From Halomonas caseinilytica (GTDB taxonomy: Bacteria; Pseudomonadota; Gammaproteobacteria; Pseudomonadales; Halomonadaceae): 64,000 nt of DNA. The notes beneath the pieces were generated by a model. It did not search any database. It was not told the origin of the DNA and saw only the letters and a program-made list of their open reading frames with translations. Shown one piece after another: positions 1 through 10,675 of this stretch (positions are counted from its first letter, which is position 1; each line of letters begins with the position of its first letter). The stretch covers positions 1 through 64,000 of the forward strand of contig NZ_BDEP01000008.1 of NCBI RefSeq assembly GCF_001662305.1, given 5' to 3'. The position numbers and the translations under genes were made by a program.

Positions 1-28
1 TGAAATAGATGAAGAGCCATCTATTGCC

Positions 29-1378
29 ATGAACAAGACAAGAGCGCAGTTCACCTCCCGCTTCGGTTTCCTGATGGCCGCGGCCGGTGCCGCCGTGGGC
101 CTGGGCAATGTCTGGAGCTTTCCCTCCATGGCCGCCAACAACGGGGGCGGTGCCTTCCTGTTGCTGTATGCCTTGATGGCCTTCGTGCTGGCCTATCCGG
201 CGCTGATGGCCGAACTGACCCTGGGACGTTACGCCCAGAGCGGTGTCATTCAGGCCATGTCGCGCCTCGGCGGGGCCGGCACTGCGGGTCGGTTGGGCGC
301 AGCGATCGGGGGGCTGGCCATCCTCACCGCCTGCCTGGGGCAGGCCTTCTATGCCATCGTCACCGGCTGGCTGATCGGTGATACCCTGATCCCGATGCTC
401 GAGTTGCTGGGCCTGAATAACTGGGCGAGGCGACTGGATGAGGCTGGTTTCTGGAAGGACTGGGGGCTGGCCAGCCTGGCCATGCTGGTGACCGTCGGTG
501 TCGTGGTGGCCGGGGTCAACAAGGGGATCGAGCGCTGGTCCAAGCGCCTGATGCCGTTGCTGATCGCGCTGATGTTGGCACTGATCCTGGTGTTCATGAC
601 CCTGCCCGGGGCCACCACCGGACTCGCTGCCTACCTGGTGCCGGATGTCTCGCGGCTCTCCGCTCAACTGGTGGTGGATGCCATGGGCCAGGCCTTCTTC
701 TCGCTGTCCATCGGCGTCGGTGCCATGGTGATCTACGGCTCCTACCTGAGTCGCCAGGCGAATCTACCGCGCGTCGGCGCCCAGGTGATGTTCATCGACA
801 TGGGCGTGGCCTTCATCGCGGGACTGTTGATCGTGCCCTCGATGTTCGTGGCCGATGGCCTGGGTGTGGATATCTTCAACGCGTCTGGACAGCTTCAGAG
901 TTCATCCACCCTGTTGTTCGACGTGATGCCGGCGATGTTCGCCCAGTTGGGGCGACTGGGCGCTGGCCTGGAAGTGGCCTTCTTCGCCCTGCTGGCGATT
1001 GCCGCCTTGACCTCCATGTTTCCGGTACTCGAGGTACCGGTGGCAACCGTCGTCGAGACGGGCCGCATTTCGCGGCGTTGGGCGTCCCTGCTGATGGGGG
1101 CCGTGATATTTGCGATCTCCACGCTGATCCTGGTGTACTTCGATCCGCTTTTCGGCTGGGCGATTAGCGTCACCATCACCTATAACATGCCGCTCATTGG
1201 CGCTCTGGTGTGTCTCTATGTCGGCTGGCTGCTGTCGCGGGACGCCAAGCTTCGGGAATTACGTCGCGGCTCGCCCGATATGGAGAAAACCCTGTTCTGG
1301 CGGTGGTGGCCCTGGTACATACGTTTTGTCTGTCCGATATTGCCTTTGGTGGTACTGTTCAATGGTCTGATGGACTAG
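29..1378 (+). CDS. Sodium-dependent transporter, NSS (SLC6) family
   Basis: A 449-residue polytopic inner-membrane protein of the neurotransmitter:sodium symporter family. The diagnostic first helix is present: GLGNVWSFP at residues 24-32, the unwound TM1 segment that binds Na+ and substrate in this family, followed by NGGGAFLLLY and a Glu in TM2 (AELTLGRY). About 11-12 hydrophobic segments are visible, the short bacterial form. It probably imports an amino acid or amine by Na+ symport; the substrate cannot be read from sequence. The start is the first ATG; a weak purine-rich stretch (gaagag, near 11-16) precedes it, and only 28 bases upstream are visible. It stands alone, 140 nt ahead of the DUF2252 gene. 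Confidence 0.93.
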   Translation: MNKTRAQFTSRFGFLMAAAGAAVGLGNVWSFPSMAANNGGGAFLLLYALMAFVLAYPALMAELTLGRYAQSGVIQAMSRLGGAGTAGRLGAAIGGLAILTACLGQAFYAIVTGWLIGDTLIPMLELLGLNNWARRLDEAGFWKDWGLASLAMLVTVGVVVAGVNKGIERWSKRLMPLLIALMLALILVFMTLPGATTGLAAYLVPDVSRLSAQLVVDAMGQAFFSLSIGVGAMVIYGSYLSRQANLPRVGAQVMFIDMGVAFIAGLLIVPSMFVADGLGVDIFNASGQLQSSSTLLFDVMPAMFAQLGRLGAGLEVAFFALLAIAALTSMFPVLEVPVATVVETGRISRRWASLLMGAVIFAISTLILVYFDPLFGWAISVTITYNMPLIGALVCLYVGWLLSRDAKLRELRRGSPDMEKTLFWRWWPWYIRFVCPILPLVVLFNGLMD

Positions 1379-1518
1379 CCAGGGTTGCTTGCGGGAAACG
1401 AGCTTGCTTGACTGGTACAGGGCCGCGTCGGCGGCCTCAGCCTCGGGCGCTGCCTGAAACGTCGATGAATACAGACTCTCGTCGGACAAGGCCTTCGTCG
1501 ATCATCGGGAGACATCAC

Positions 1519-2856
1519 ATGTCGCAACCCCTGACACGTCACAATCGCCCCCGCCAGGTGCTGGACGCGATCACCTCCGCCAATGCCGGGCTCTCCGAGG
1601 AGGACCGCGAGGCCAAGTACGCCAAGCTGGCCGAGTCACCCTATCAGTTCTTCCGGGGCACCAATCATCTTTACTGGGACGATGTCTGGCATGACTGGCG
1701 ATTCGCCCTCTACGGCGGCCTGCCCGAGACGCAGACCTGGCTGCAGGGCGATGCCCACGCCTACAACTTCGGCGCCTACGGGCATCGCGACGATACCGTG
1801 CGCTATGGCATGGATGATTTCGACGACGCCATGATCGGCGATTACCAATACGATCTGTGGCGGCTGGCCATCAGCCTGGTGCTCGATGCCCGCGAGAACG
1901 TCGGCCTGTCGCGCAAGGCGATCGGCAAGGCGCTGGCGACGTTGACCGAGAGCTACCATGACGAACTGGCTGGCCACCTGAATGGCGAGGCGCCTGACGG
2001 CGTGACCCTGGACACCGCCAAGGGCCCCGTGCGGCCCTTTCTCGAGAAGGTCGCCGCCAAGCGCAGTCGCACCAGGATGCTCGACAAGTGGACGAGTGTG
2101 ACCGATGAAGGTCGCCGCTTCGCCGAACGCCCGGACAAGCTGGCTCGCCTGCCGGCGCATCTGGCCAGCCAGTTGCGCAAGGCTATCGAGGAAGAATACC
2201 GCGAGACGCTGGGCGGTGAGCGTGCCGGGGCCGAGGAGGATCACTTCAGGGTCAAGGATCTGGCGCGTCGACTGGATGCCGGTACCGGCTCGCTGGGCCT
2301 GGAGCGTTACTATGCGCTGATCGAGGGTGGGCGCGATCATGAGCATGACGACGTGATTCTCGACATCAAGCAGCAGACGCCGCCGGAGGGCTGGCGCTTG
2401 ATGAATGCCGCCGAAAAACGGGCCTGGCGTCGCGCCTTTCCTCATGAGGGAGCGCGCCATGCTGTCGCCTTCCGTGCCATTGCCGAGCATCCCGATCCCT
2501 ACCTGGGGTGGTTGCACCTCGGGGACAGCGTGTTCTCGGTGCGTGAGCGCTCGCCCTTCAAGGAGGATTTCCCGACCCACAAGCTGGACGGTGGCAAGGA
2601 CTACCGCAAGCTGGTCAAGCGCTGGGGGCGCATACTGGCGCGCGAGCACCTGCGCGGTGCCCAGGCTCTGTATCCCGATGATCCGGGCTGCTTTGCACGC
2701 AGTGTCTGTGCGCGGCTCGAGGGGCGAGTGGATCACTTCACCGACATGGTCGCCACTCTGGCGGTCAGTTATGCCGAATGCGTCGCCCAGGATCATCGCA
2801 CCTTCGTTGCCAGCCGGGCCGAACAGGCCGAGGAAGCGTCAGCAGAGAAAGCATGA
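1519..2856 (+). CDS. DUF2252 family protein
   Basis: A 445-residue cytoplasmic protein beginning MSQPLTRHNR. It carries the family signature WLQGDAHAYNFGAYG followed by FDDAMIGDYQYDLWRLA, resembling the catalytic loop (GDxHxxNF) and the DxD/DYxxDL region of aminoglycoside-phosphotransferase-like kinases. DUF2252 has no established substrate. The frame stays open upstream into the transporter gene, but the upstream part is not protein-like; ATG 1519 is preceded by cgggaga and matches the usual family N-terminus. It lies 76 nt before selO. Two kinase-fold-like proteins side by side is notable, but a joint function is only inference. Confidence 0.88.
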   Translation: MSQPLTRHNRPRQVLDAITSANAGLSEEDREAKYAKLAESPYQFFRGTNHLYWDDVWHDWRFALYGGLPETQTWLQGDAHAYNFGAYGHRDDTVRYGMDDFDDAMIGDYQYDLWRLAISLVLDARENVGLSRKAIGKALATLTESYHDELAGHLNGEAPDGVTLDTAKGPVRPFLEKVAAKRSRTRMLDKWTSVTDEGRRFAERPDKLARLPAHLASQLRKAIEEEYRETLGGERAGAEEDHFRVKDLARRLDAGTGSLGLERYYALIEGGRDHEHDDVILDIKQQTPPEGWRLMNAAEKRAWRRAFPHEGARHAVAFRAIAEHPDPYLGWLHLGDSVFSVRERSPFKEDFPTHKLDGGKDYRKLVKRWGRILAREHLRGAQALYPDDPGCFARSVCARLEGRVDHFTDMVATLAVSYAECVAQDHRTFVASRAEQAEEASAEKA

Positions 2857-2932
2857 TCGTTGCCGCGCTCGGGAATGTTGGCCGGCTGCGCCTGTCCCTG
2901 TAGGGTGAGGGGCCCACTGCACAGGAGGCGTC

Positions 2933-4411
2933 ATGTTCCCGAGCTTTTCCCTGCGCTACGCGCGCCTGCCCGAACGGTTGCGCGCCGAATGCCTACCCAC
3001 GCCGGTCGAGCGCCCCCGTTTGGTGGCCTTCAATCGGGAGCTTGCCGACGAGCTGGGCTTTGATCTGGCGGCGTTCGAGGCTGACGAGGCCGCCGGGGCA
3101 CTCGCCGGCAACCAGGTGCCCAAGGGCGCCGAGCCGGTGGCCATGGCCTATGCCGGCCACCAGTTCGGCAACTTCGTGCCCCAGCTCGGTGACGGTCGGG
3201 CACTTCTGCTGGGCGAAGTGGTCGACCGCCACGGACGGATTCGCGATATTCAGCTCAAGGGCAGTGGCCGCACGCCTTTCTCCCGTGGTGGTGACGGGCG
3301 AGCGCCGCTCGGCCCGGTGTTGCGCGAATATCTGGTCAGCGAGGCCATGCATGCCCTGGGTATTCCGACCACCCGGGCGCTGGCCGCCGTGACCACCGGC
3401 GAGCGTGTCTTCCGCCGCATCCCCGAGCCCGGCGCGGTATTGACGCGAGTGGCATCCAGCCATCTGCGGGTGGGCACCTTCCAGTACTTCGCCGCCCGGG
3501 GCGACACCGAGGCAGTGCGCCTGCTGGCCGACGAGGCCATCGCCCGTCACTATCCGCATCTCGCCGATCGCGCCGACGACGGCGAGCGTTACCTGGCGCT
3601 GCTCGATGCGGTGGCGGAGCGCCAGACCGAGCTGGTGGCGCGCTGGATGGGCGTCGGCTTCATCCATGGCGTCATGAACACCGACAACACCGCCATCTCG
3701 GGCGAGACTATCGATTATGGCCCCTGTGCCTTCATGGACACCTTCGACCCGCGCACGGTGTACAGCTCCATCGACGAGCAGGGGCGCTATGCCTATGTCA
3801 ATCAGCCGGTGGTCATCCAGTGGAATCTCGCGCGTTTTGCCGAGACGCTGGTGCCGCTGATCGACAGCGATGGTGAGCGTGCCGTCGAGCGTGCCACACC
3901 GATCATCCGAGAGGTTTCGGAACGCTTCGAGGCCCGCTGGCGCGAGGTGATGCGCGCCAAGCTGGGATTGGCCACCGACGAGGACGGCGATGGCGAACTC
4001 GCCCAGGCGCTGCTGGATGCCATGCGTGCCGGGCGTGCCGACTTCCATCTGGCCTTCCGTTACCTGGCCGATGCCGTCGAGGCAGCGGCCGAGGCGCCGC
4101 GCCTGAAGGACATCTTCGAATCCCGGGACGAGCTCGAGGCATGGCTGCCGCGCTGGCGCGAACGCCTGGCCCGGGAGGAAGCGTCGAACGCTGATATCGT
4201 GGCACGCCTGAACGCCGCCAACCCCGCCGTGATTCCTCGCAATCACCGTGTTGCCGAGGCCATCGCCGCCGCCGAGGAAGACGACTTCGAGCCCTTCGAG
4301 GCCTTGCTGGCGGTGATCTCCGATCCCTATACGACGCCGGACACCGAAGTCGATTACACGCGGCCGCCGCGCGATGAAGAGCGAGTGTTGCGGACGTTCT
4401 GCGGCACCTGA
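2933..4411 (+). CDS. selO: Protein adenylyltransferase SelO (YdiU family)
   Basis: A 492-residue protein of the SelO/YdiU pseudokinase family, whose members transfer AMP from ATP to Ser/Thr/Tyr of target proteins and are linked to redox stress. Visible family motifs: AGHQFGNFVPQLGDGRA (residues 74-90), QLKGSGRTPFSR with Lys109, HGVMNTDN (245-252) supplying the Asp/Asn pair, and DYGPCAFMD (261-269). The protein ends FCGT, with Cys at the place where eukaryotic SelO carries selenocysteine. The ATG is preceded by aggagg at good spacing. It lies downstream of the DUF2252 gene, with 191 nt before the metallo-hydrolase gene. Confidence 0.95.
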   Translation: MFPSFSLRYARLPERLRAECLPTPVERPRLVAFNRELADELGFDLAAFEADEAAGALAGNQVPKGAEPVAMAYAGHQFGNFVPQLGDGRALLLGEVVDRHGRIRDIQLKGSGRTPFSRGGDGRAPLGPVLREYLVSEAMHALGIPTTRALAAVTTGERVFRRIPEPGAVLTRVASSHLRVGTFQYFAARGDTEAVRLLADEAIARHYPHLADRADDGERYLALLDAVAERQTELVARWMGVGFIHGVMNTDNTAISGETIDYGPCAFMDTFDPRTVYSSIDEQGRYAYVNQPVVIQWNLARFAETLVPLIDSDGERAVERATPIIREVSERFEARWREVMRAKLGLATDEDGDGELAQALLDAMRAGRADFHLAFRYLADAVEAAAEAPRLKDIFESRDELEAWLPRWRERLAREEASNADIVARLNAANPAVIPRNHRVAEAIAAAEEDDFEPFEALLAVISDPYTTPDTEVDYTRPPRDEERVLRTFCGT

Positions 4412-4501
4412 GGTTACCCTGCATCTGCCTGGTAACGTTGCCCGGGCGCGTCGTGGCGGGCTGGCACGAGCCTTGCCATTTGCTGGGTATGACAATATGA
4501 C

Positions 4502-4511
4502 CTATCGATAG
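4502..4511. promoter_or_regulatory. 10-bp perfect palindrome upstream of the metallo-hydrolase gene
   Basis: CTATCGATAG is its own reverse complement. It sits in a short AT-rich island (about 4486-4529) in otherwise GC-rich DNA, roughly 90 nt before the metallo-hydrolase start. This is where a promoter and repressor site would be expected. Persulfide-dioxygenase genes are often controlled by ArsR-type sulfur sensors, but no such regulator is encoded nearby, so the assignment as an operator is a guess. Confidence 0.3.
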
Positions 4512-4602
4512 ATAAAAAGGTTTGTTTATGATGGGGCGTGTCCCAGGGCGGGACGCGCCAACCTCGATACCTTTCATTCTTCGCTGCAAACGGAGGCATT
4601 CC

Positions 4603-5472
4603 ATGTCCCAGCAGCCTATCGTCCAGGTCTTCTTCGACGAGTCCACCAAGACCTTCAGTTACGTGGTGCAGGACCCCGGCAGCAAGGCGTGCGCGATCCT
4701 CGATTCGGTGCTCGATTTCGATTATGCCGCCGGGCGTACCGATGTGCGATCCGCCGACGAGATCATCGCCTTCGTGCGCGCTAATCGCCTGGAGGTAGCG
4801 TGGATCCTCGAGACCCATGTGCACGCCGACCACCTCTCGGCGGCGCCTTACCTGCAAGAGAAGCTGGGCGGTCGGACCGGTATCGGCGCTAACATCACCG
4901 TGGTGCAGGATGTCTTCGGCAAGGCCTTCAATGCGGGGACTGACTTTGCGCGTGACGGCAGCCAGTTTGACCGTCTTTTCAAGGAGGGCGACACCTTCGC
5001 CATCGGCAGTCTGAGAGGGCGCGTGCTGCATACGCCGGGACACACGCCGGCTTGCCTGACCTATGTGTTCGAAGGTGTCGCCTTCGTCGGGGACACTCTG
5101 TTCATGCCGGATTATGGCACCGCACGCTGCGACTTTCCCGGTGGCGATGCCCGCATGCTGTACCGTTCCATCCAGAAGGTGCTGGCATTGCCCGCCGAGA
5201 CGCGTCTGTTTTTGTGCCACGACTACAAGACGCCCGAGCGCGAGGAATACCGGCACGAGACCACGGTGGCCGAGCAGCGGGCCCACAACATTCATGTGCA
5301 TGAAGGTGTCAGCGAGGAGGCGTTTGTCGAGCTGCGCACCGAGCGCGACGCAACCCTGGGCATGCCGCGGCTGATCATCCCCTCGGTGCAGGTCAACATG
5401 CGTGCCGGCGAAATGCCTGCCGCCGAGGATAACGGCCAGGTCTATCTCAAGGTACCCATCAACGCGTTCTGA
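4603..5472 (+). CDS. MBL-fold metallo-hydrolase, persulfide-dioxygenase-like
   Basis: A 289-residue metallo-beta-lactamase-fold enzyme. The metal site is complete: THVHADH (residues 71-77), HTPGH with His143/His147, Asp at MPDYGTARCDFPGGDA, and the late His in FLCHDY. The TARCDFPGGDA block is typical of the ETHE1/Blh branch, which oxidises glutathione persulfide to sulfite; the length fits the Blh-type bacterial form (about 285-290 aa). ATG 4603 has ggagg seven bases upstream and gives the expected N-terminus; the frame is open further upstream without a ribosome site. Glyoxalase-II-like hydrolysis is the main alternative. Confidence 0.85.
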   Translation: MSQQPIVQVFFDESTKTFSYVVQDPGSKACAILDSVLDFDYAAGRTDVRSADEIIAFVRANRLEVAWILETHVHADHLSAAPYLQEKLGGRTGIGANITVVQDVFGKAFNAGTDFARDGSQFDRLFKEGDTFAIGSLRGRVLHTPGHTPACLTYVFEGVAFVGDTLFMPDYGTARCDFPGGDARMLYRSIQKVLALPAETRLFLCHDYKTPEREEYRHETTVAEQRAHNIHVHEGVSEEAFVELRTERDATLGMPRLIIPSVQVNMRAGEMPAAEDNGQVYLKVPINAF

Positions 5473-5489
5473 GCCGTTGAGGACATGAA

Positions 5490-5522
5490 GACGCCGCGCC
5501 GACCAGGAGCCGACGCGGCGTC
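5490..5522. terminator. Hairpin between convergent metallo-hydrolase gene and katG
   Basis: GACGCCGCG (5490-5498) and CGCGGCGTC (5514-5522) form a perfect 9-bp stem around a 15-nt loop, 17 nt after the metallo-hydrolase stop and 25 nt after the katG stop on the other strand. There is no strong T-run on either side, so it is a plausible but imperfect bidirectional terminator. Confidence 0.6.
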
Positions 5523-5547
5523 GTGTTCAGGTGTGAGACGGTTCGGA

Positions 5548-7782
<2,235 letters not shown>

Positions 7783-7992
7783 TCAATAACTGCTTTAGGT
7801 GAAACTGCGTCGTGCGAGATGGGCCCATGCCGAGATGTCGATGCCACTCCGAGAAGCGCAGACATCCGGGGCGCGTCCGTCCATCTACAAGCTACTCCCT
7901 GCCGTCCGGGTGTTGCCAAATGCCTTTTCCAACCATAGTGATAGCATCATTCAATAGTGGTCGTGGCCGGCGATGGAGGTGGTGCTTGCGGT

Positions 7993-8940
7993 TCAGGAGG
8001 AGGCCTGGGGAATCGTCAGTTCCTGTCCTTCGCCCATCAGGAAGTCGCGATTGATTGCCAGGGCGTCGCGCAGAAAATCCCAGAGCAGCCGTACCCGGGC
8101 GAGTCGGCGCTGCTCCTGGCGCGAGGTGATCCAGAACTGTCGCACGATATCCACTTCGTCGGTCAGCAGGCTGGAAAGTTCCGGTGTGGTGGATGCCATG
8201 AAACAGGGTAGCACGGCGAGCCCGGCACCGCGCAGGCAGGCGCTGTACTGGGTGGTGACGCTGGTGCCGCGCATGGAGAAATGCGGGCCGGGATGGCCGA
8301 CCACGGCCGGGTCGATCAATGGGTCGAGGTAGCTGAGCTGTTCGCTGAAGATCAGGTCGTCGATGTAGCCGATCAGCCGATGGCGGCCCAGGTCGGTGAG
8401 TCGCCGGGGGCTGCCCTGGCGATTCAGGTAGGCTTGGCTGCCATAGAGACGCAGTCGATAGTCGCAGAGCCGCGATATCACCAGGCCCGGGCTCGAGGGG
8501 CGTTCGATGGTGATCGCCAGGTCGGCCTCGTGACGGCTCAGGTTGACCACGCGGGGCAGGGCCAGCAGGTCCAGCGTCACGCTCGGATGGCGCTCGCAGA
8601 AGGCGGTGAGCAGCGGCGCGATCACCCAGGTGCCGAAGCCTTCGGTGACGCCGAGGCGAATCTGGCCGCTGATGCGGTGATTCTGGTCGGCAAGGCCCTC
8701 GCTGGCCTCGAAGGCATGACGCGCCATTTCCTCGGCATGAGCCAGCAAGCGATGACCCGCCTCGGTGAGGTGGTAGCCATGAGTGCTACGCTCGAAGAGC
8801 TGGGTATTGAGGCGCTGCTCGAAGCGGCGGGTGCGGCGTGACAGGGTCGAGTGGTCGAACCCCAGTCGTCGGGCGGCGTCGGCGAGTCGCTGGCTGCGCG
8901 CCACTTCCAGGAATATCTGGATGTCCTGCCAGTCGAGCAT
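7993..8940 (-). CDS. LysR-family transcriptional regulator, divergent from mmsA
   Basis: A 315-residue regulator with an N-terminal winged HTH (DIQIFLEVARSQRLADAARRLGFDHSTLSRRTRRFEQRL) and a C-terminal type-2 periplasmic-binding-fold effector domain. ATG 8940 is chosen because ggag lies about eight bases upstream; the frame is open 15 codons further without a ribosome site. It is divergent from mmsA across a 159-nt gap containing a good inverted repeat, so mmsA is its likely target. HTH residues GFDHSTLSRR resemble the LysR subgroup that controls neighbouring dehydrogenases. Confidence 0.9.
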   Translation of the reverse strand: MLDWQDIQIFLEVARSQRLADAARRLGFDHSTLSRRTRRFEQRLNTQLFERSTHGYHLTEAGHRLLAHAEEMARHAFEASEGLADQNHRISGQIRLGVTEGFGTWVIAPLLTAFCERHPSVTLDLLALPRVVNLSRHEADLAITIERPSSPGLVISRLCDYRLRLYGSQAYLNRQGSPRRLTDLGRHRLIGYIDDLIFSEQLSYLDPLIDPAVVGHPGPHFSMRGTSVTTQYSACLRGAGLAVLPCFMASTTPELSSLLTDEVDIVRQFWITSRQEQRRLARVRLLWDFLRDALAINRDFLMGEGQELTIPQASS

Positions 8941-8963
8941 GGGAATCTCCGAGGGATCGGTGG

Positions 8964-8981
8964 TTGTGCATGAGCGCACAA
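8964..8981. promoter_or_regulatory. Inverted repeat in the LysR-mmsA intergenic region
   Basis: TTGTGC-N6-GCACAA is a perfect 6-bp dyad containing the T-N11-A layout of LysR-type operators. It lies 24 nt upstream of the LysR start codon and 118 nt before mmsA, a position fitting both autoregulation and activation of mmsA. Assignment rests on symmetry and position only. Confidence 0.45.
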
Positions 8982-9099
8982 GCAATGTGCCCGTGTGGCC
9001 GTTGTTTCGCTATCCGACGTCTGGCTAGACTCGAATCATTCGGACGTCTTGTCGATATGCACACGACACCACAATCACAATCGTCACAGGAGCATGCTC

Positions 9100-10599
9100 A
9101 TGTCCGTCCGCGAGATTCCGATGTACATCGACGGCCAGGCCGTTCCCTCCCGGAGCCAGGAGGTGCGCGATGTGGTCAATCCCGCTACCCAGGAAGTGGT
9201 CGCCCGCGTGCCGTTTTGTACCATCGAGGAGGTCGATCGCGCCGTGGCCAGCGCCAAGGAGGCCTTCAAGAGCTGGCGGAAGGTGCCGCTGGCCAAGCGG
9301 CAGCGGATCATGCTCAAGCTTCAGGCACTGATTCGCGAGCACACCGAGGAGCTGGCGGCGCTGATCACCGAGGAGCACGGCAAGACCCTGCCGGATGCCG
9401 CCGGTGAGGTGGGGCGCGGTCTGGAAGTCGTGGAGCATGCCTGCTCGATCACCTCGCTTCAGCTCGGTGAGCTGGCCGAGAATGCCGCCAGCGAAGTGGA
9501 TGTCTATACCCTCAACCAGCCACTGGGCGTGGGAGCCGGCATCACCGCCTTCAACTTCCCGATCATGCTGCCCTGCTTCATGTTTCCGCTGGCCATCGCC
9601 ACCGGCAATACCTTCGTGCTCAAGCCCTCCGAGCAGGACCCCAGTTCGACCATGCGACTGGTGGAACTGGCCCACGAGGCCGGCGTACCGGCCGGCGTGC
9701 TCAATGTGGTGCATGGCGGGCCGGACGTCGCCAATCGAATCGCCGATCATCACGATATCAAGGCGCTGTCCTTCATCGGCTCGACCCATGTCGGCTCGCT
9801 GCTCTACAACCGCGCGGCGGCCGCCGGCAAACGCATGCAGGCGATGATGGGCGCCAAGAACCATTGCGTGGTCATGCCCGATGCCAATCGCAGCCAGGCC
9901 ATCAACAACCTGCTGGGGTCGGCCTTCGGTGCTGCAGGTCAGCGTTGCATGGCCAACTCCGTGGTGGTACTGGTCGGCGAGGCGCGGGCCTGGCTTGACG
10001 ATATCGCCGAGGGTGCGCGCAACATGAAAGTTGGTCCTGGCACCCAACGTGACGCCGATCTCGGGCCGCTGGTGTCGCCGGCCGCCAAGGCCCGGGTGGA
10101 GGACCTGATCGCCACCGGCGAACGCGAGGGGGCCAGGTTGCTGGTCGACGGACGTGGCCATCAGGTGGAAGGCTACCCCGATGGCAACTTCGTGGGGCCG
10201 ACCCTGTTCAGCGACGTGACCGCCGAGATGACCATCTACCGCGAGGAGATCTTCGGGCCGGTACTGTGCGTGGTGGCTGTCGAGACCCTGGACGAGGCCA
10301 TTGACTTCATCAACGCCAACCCCAATGGCAACGGCACCTCCATCTTCACCAACTCGGGCTGGGTGGCACGCCGCTTCGAGACCGAGATCGATGTCGGCCA
10401 GGTCGGCATCAACGTGCCGATTCCGGTGCCGGTGGCCTACTTCAGCTTCACCGGTTCCCGGGCCTCCAAGCTCGGCGACCTGGGACCCAACGGCAAGCAG
10501 GCGATTGCCTTCTGGACCCAGACCAAGACCGTGACCGCCCGCTGGTACGAGCCGGAGAACGTCTCCAGTGGCATCAACAGCACGATTTCGCTGAGCTGA
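9100..10599 (+). CDS. mmsA: CoA-acylating methylmalonate-semialdehyde dehydrogenase
   Basis: A 499-residue aldehyde-dehydrogenase-superfamily enzyme. It oxidises methylmalonate (or malonate) semialdehyde to propionyl-CoA (acetyl-CoA) in valine, beta-alanine or inositol breakdown. The catalytic Cys283 sits in AAGQRCMA. The usual ELGGK general-base motif is replaced by [14 protein letters not shown], the hallmark of this CoA-dependent subfamily, and [18 protein letters not shown] is also typical. Of two in-frame ATGs six bases apart, 9100 has aggag at seven bases. No mmsB or valine genes adjoin it, so the pathway cannot be assigned locally. It ends just before a strong hairpin. Confidence 0.93.
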   Translation: MSVREIPMYIDGQAVPSRSQEVRDVVNPATQEVVARVPFCTIEEVDRAVASAKEAFKSWRKVPLAKRQRIMLKLQALIREHTEELAALITEEHGKTLPDAAGEVGRGLEVVEHACSITSLQLGELAENAASEVDVYTLNQPLGVGAGITAFNFPIMLPCFMFPLAIATGNTFVLKPSEQDPSSTMRLVELAHEAGVPAGVLNVVHGGPDVANRIADHHDIKALSFIGSTHVGSLLYNRAAAAGKRMQAMMGAKNHCVVMPDANRSQAINNLLGSAFGAAGQRCMANSVVVLVGEARAWLDDIAEGARNMKVGPGTQRDADLGPLVSPAAKARVEDLIATGEREGARLLVDGRGHQVEGYPDGNFVGPTLFSDVTAEMTIYREEIFGPVLCVVAVETLDEAIDFINANPNGNGTSIFTNSGWVARRFETEIDVGQVGINVPIPVPVAYFSFTGSRASKLGDLGPNGKQAIAFWTQTKTVTARWYEPENVSSGINSTISLS

Positions 10600-10618
10600 T
10601 TCGAGCGCGCCGATACCC

Positions 10619-10650
10619 GACGGCCCCGCCTCATGGGAGGCGGGGCCGTC
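10619..10650. terminator. Strong bidirectional hairpin after mmsA
   Basis: GACGGCCCCGCCTC (10619-10632) pairs perfectly with GAGGCGGGGCCGTC (10637-10650) around a 4-nt loop, giving a 14-bp GC-rich stem. It lies between convergent mmsA and the SSS symporter gene, so it can serve both. A mixed GTCGTTCTC follows on the plus strand. Confidence 0.8.
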
Positions 10651-10675
10651 GTCGTTCTCGAGGGGAAGGCGTCAC

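Noticed and set aside
7935..7957. Three ATAG tetranucleotides upstream of katG as an OxyR site
   Set aside because: OxyR sites need ATAG/CTAT pairs at 10-bp spacing with dyad symmetry; here the ATAGs are direct and irregularly spaced (positions 7935, 7941, 7954).
7993..8940. LysR upstream of katG as OxyR
   Set aside because: It lacks the OxyR redox cysteine context and is divergent from mmsA, a more natural target.
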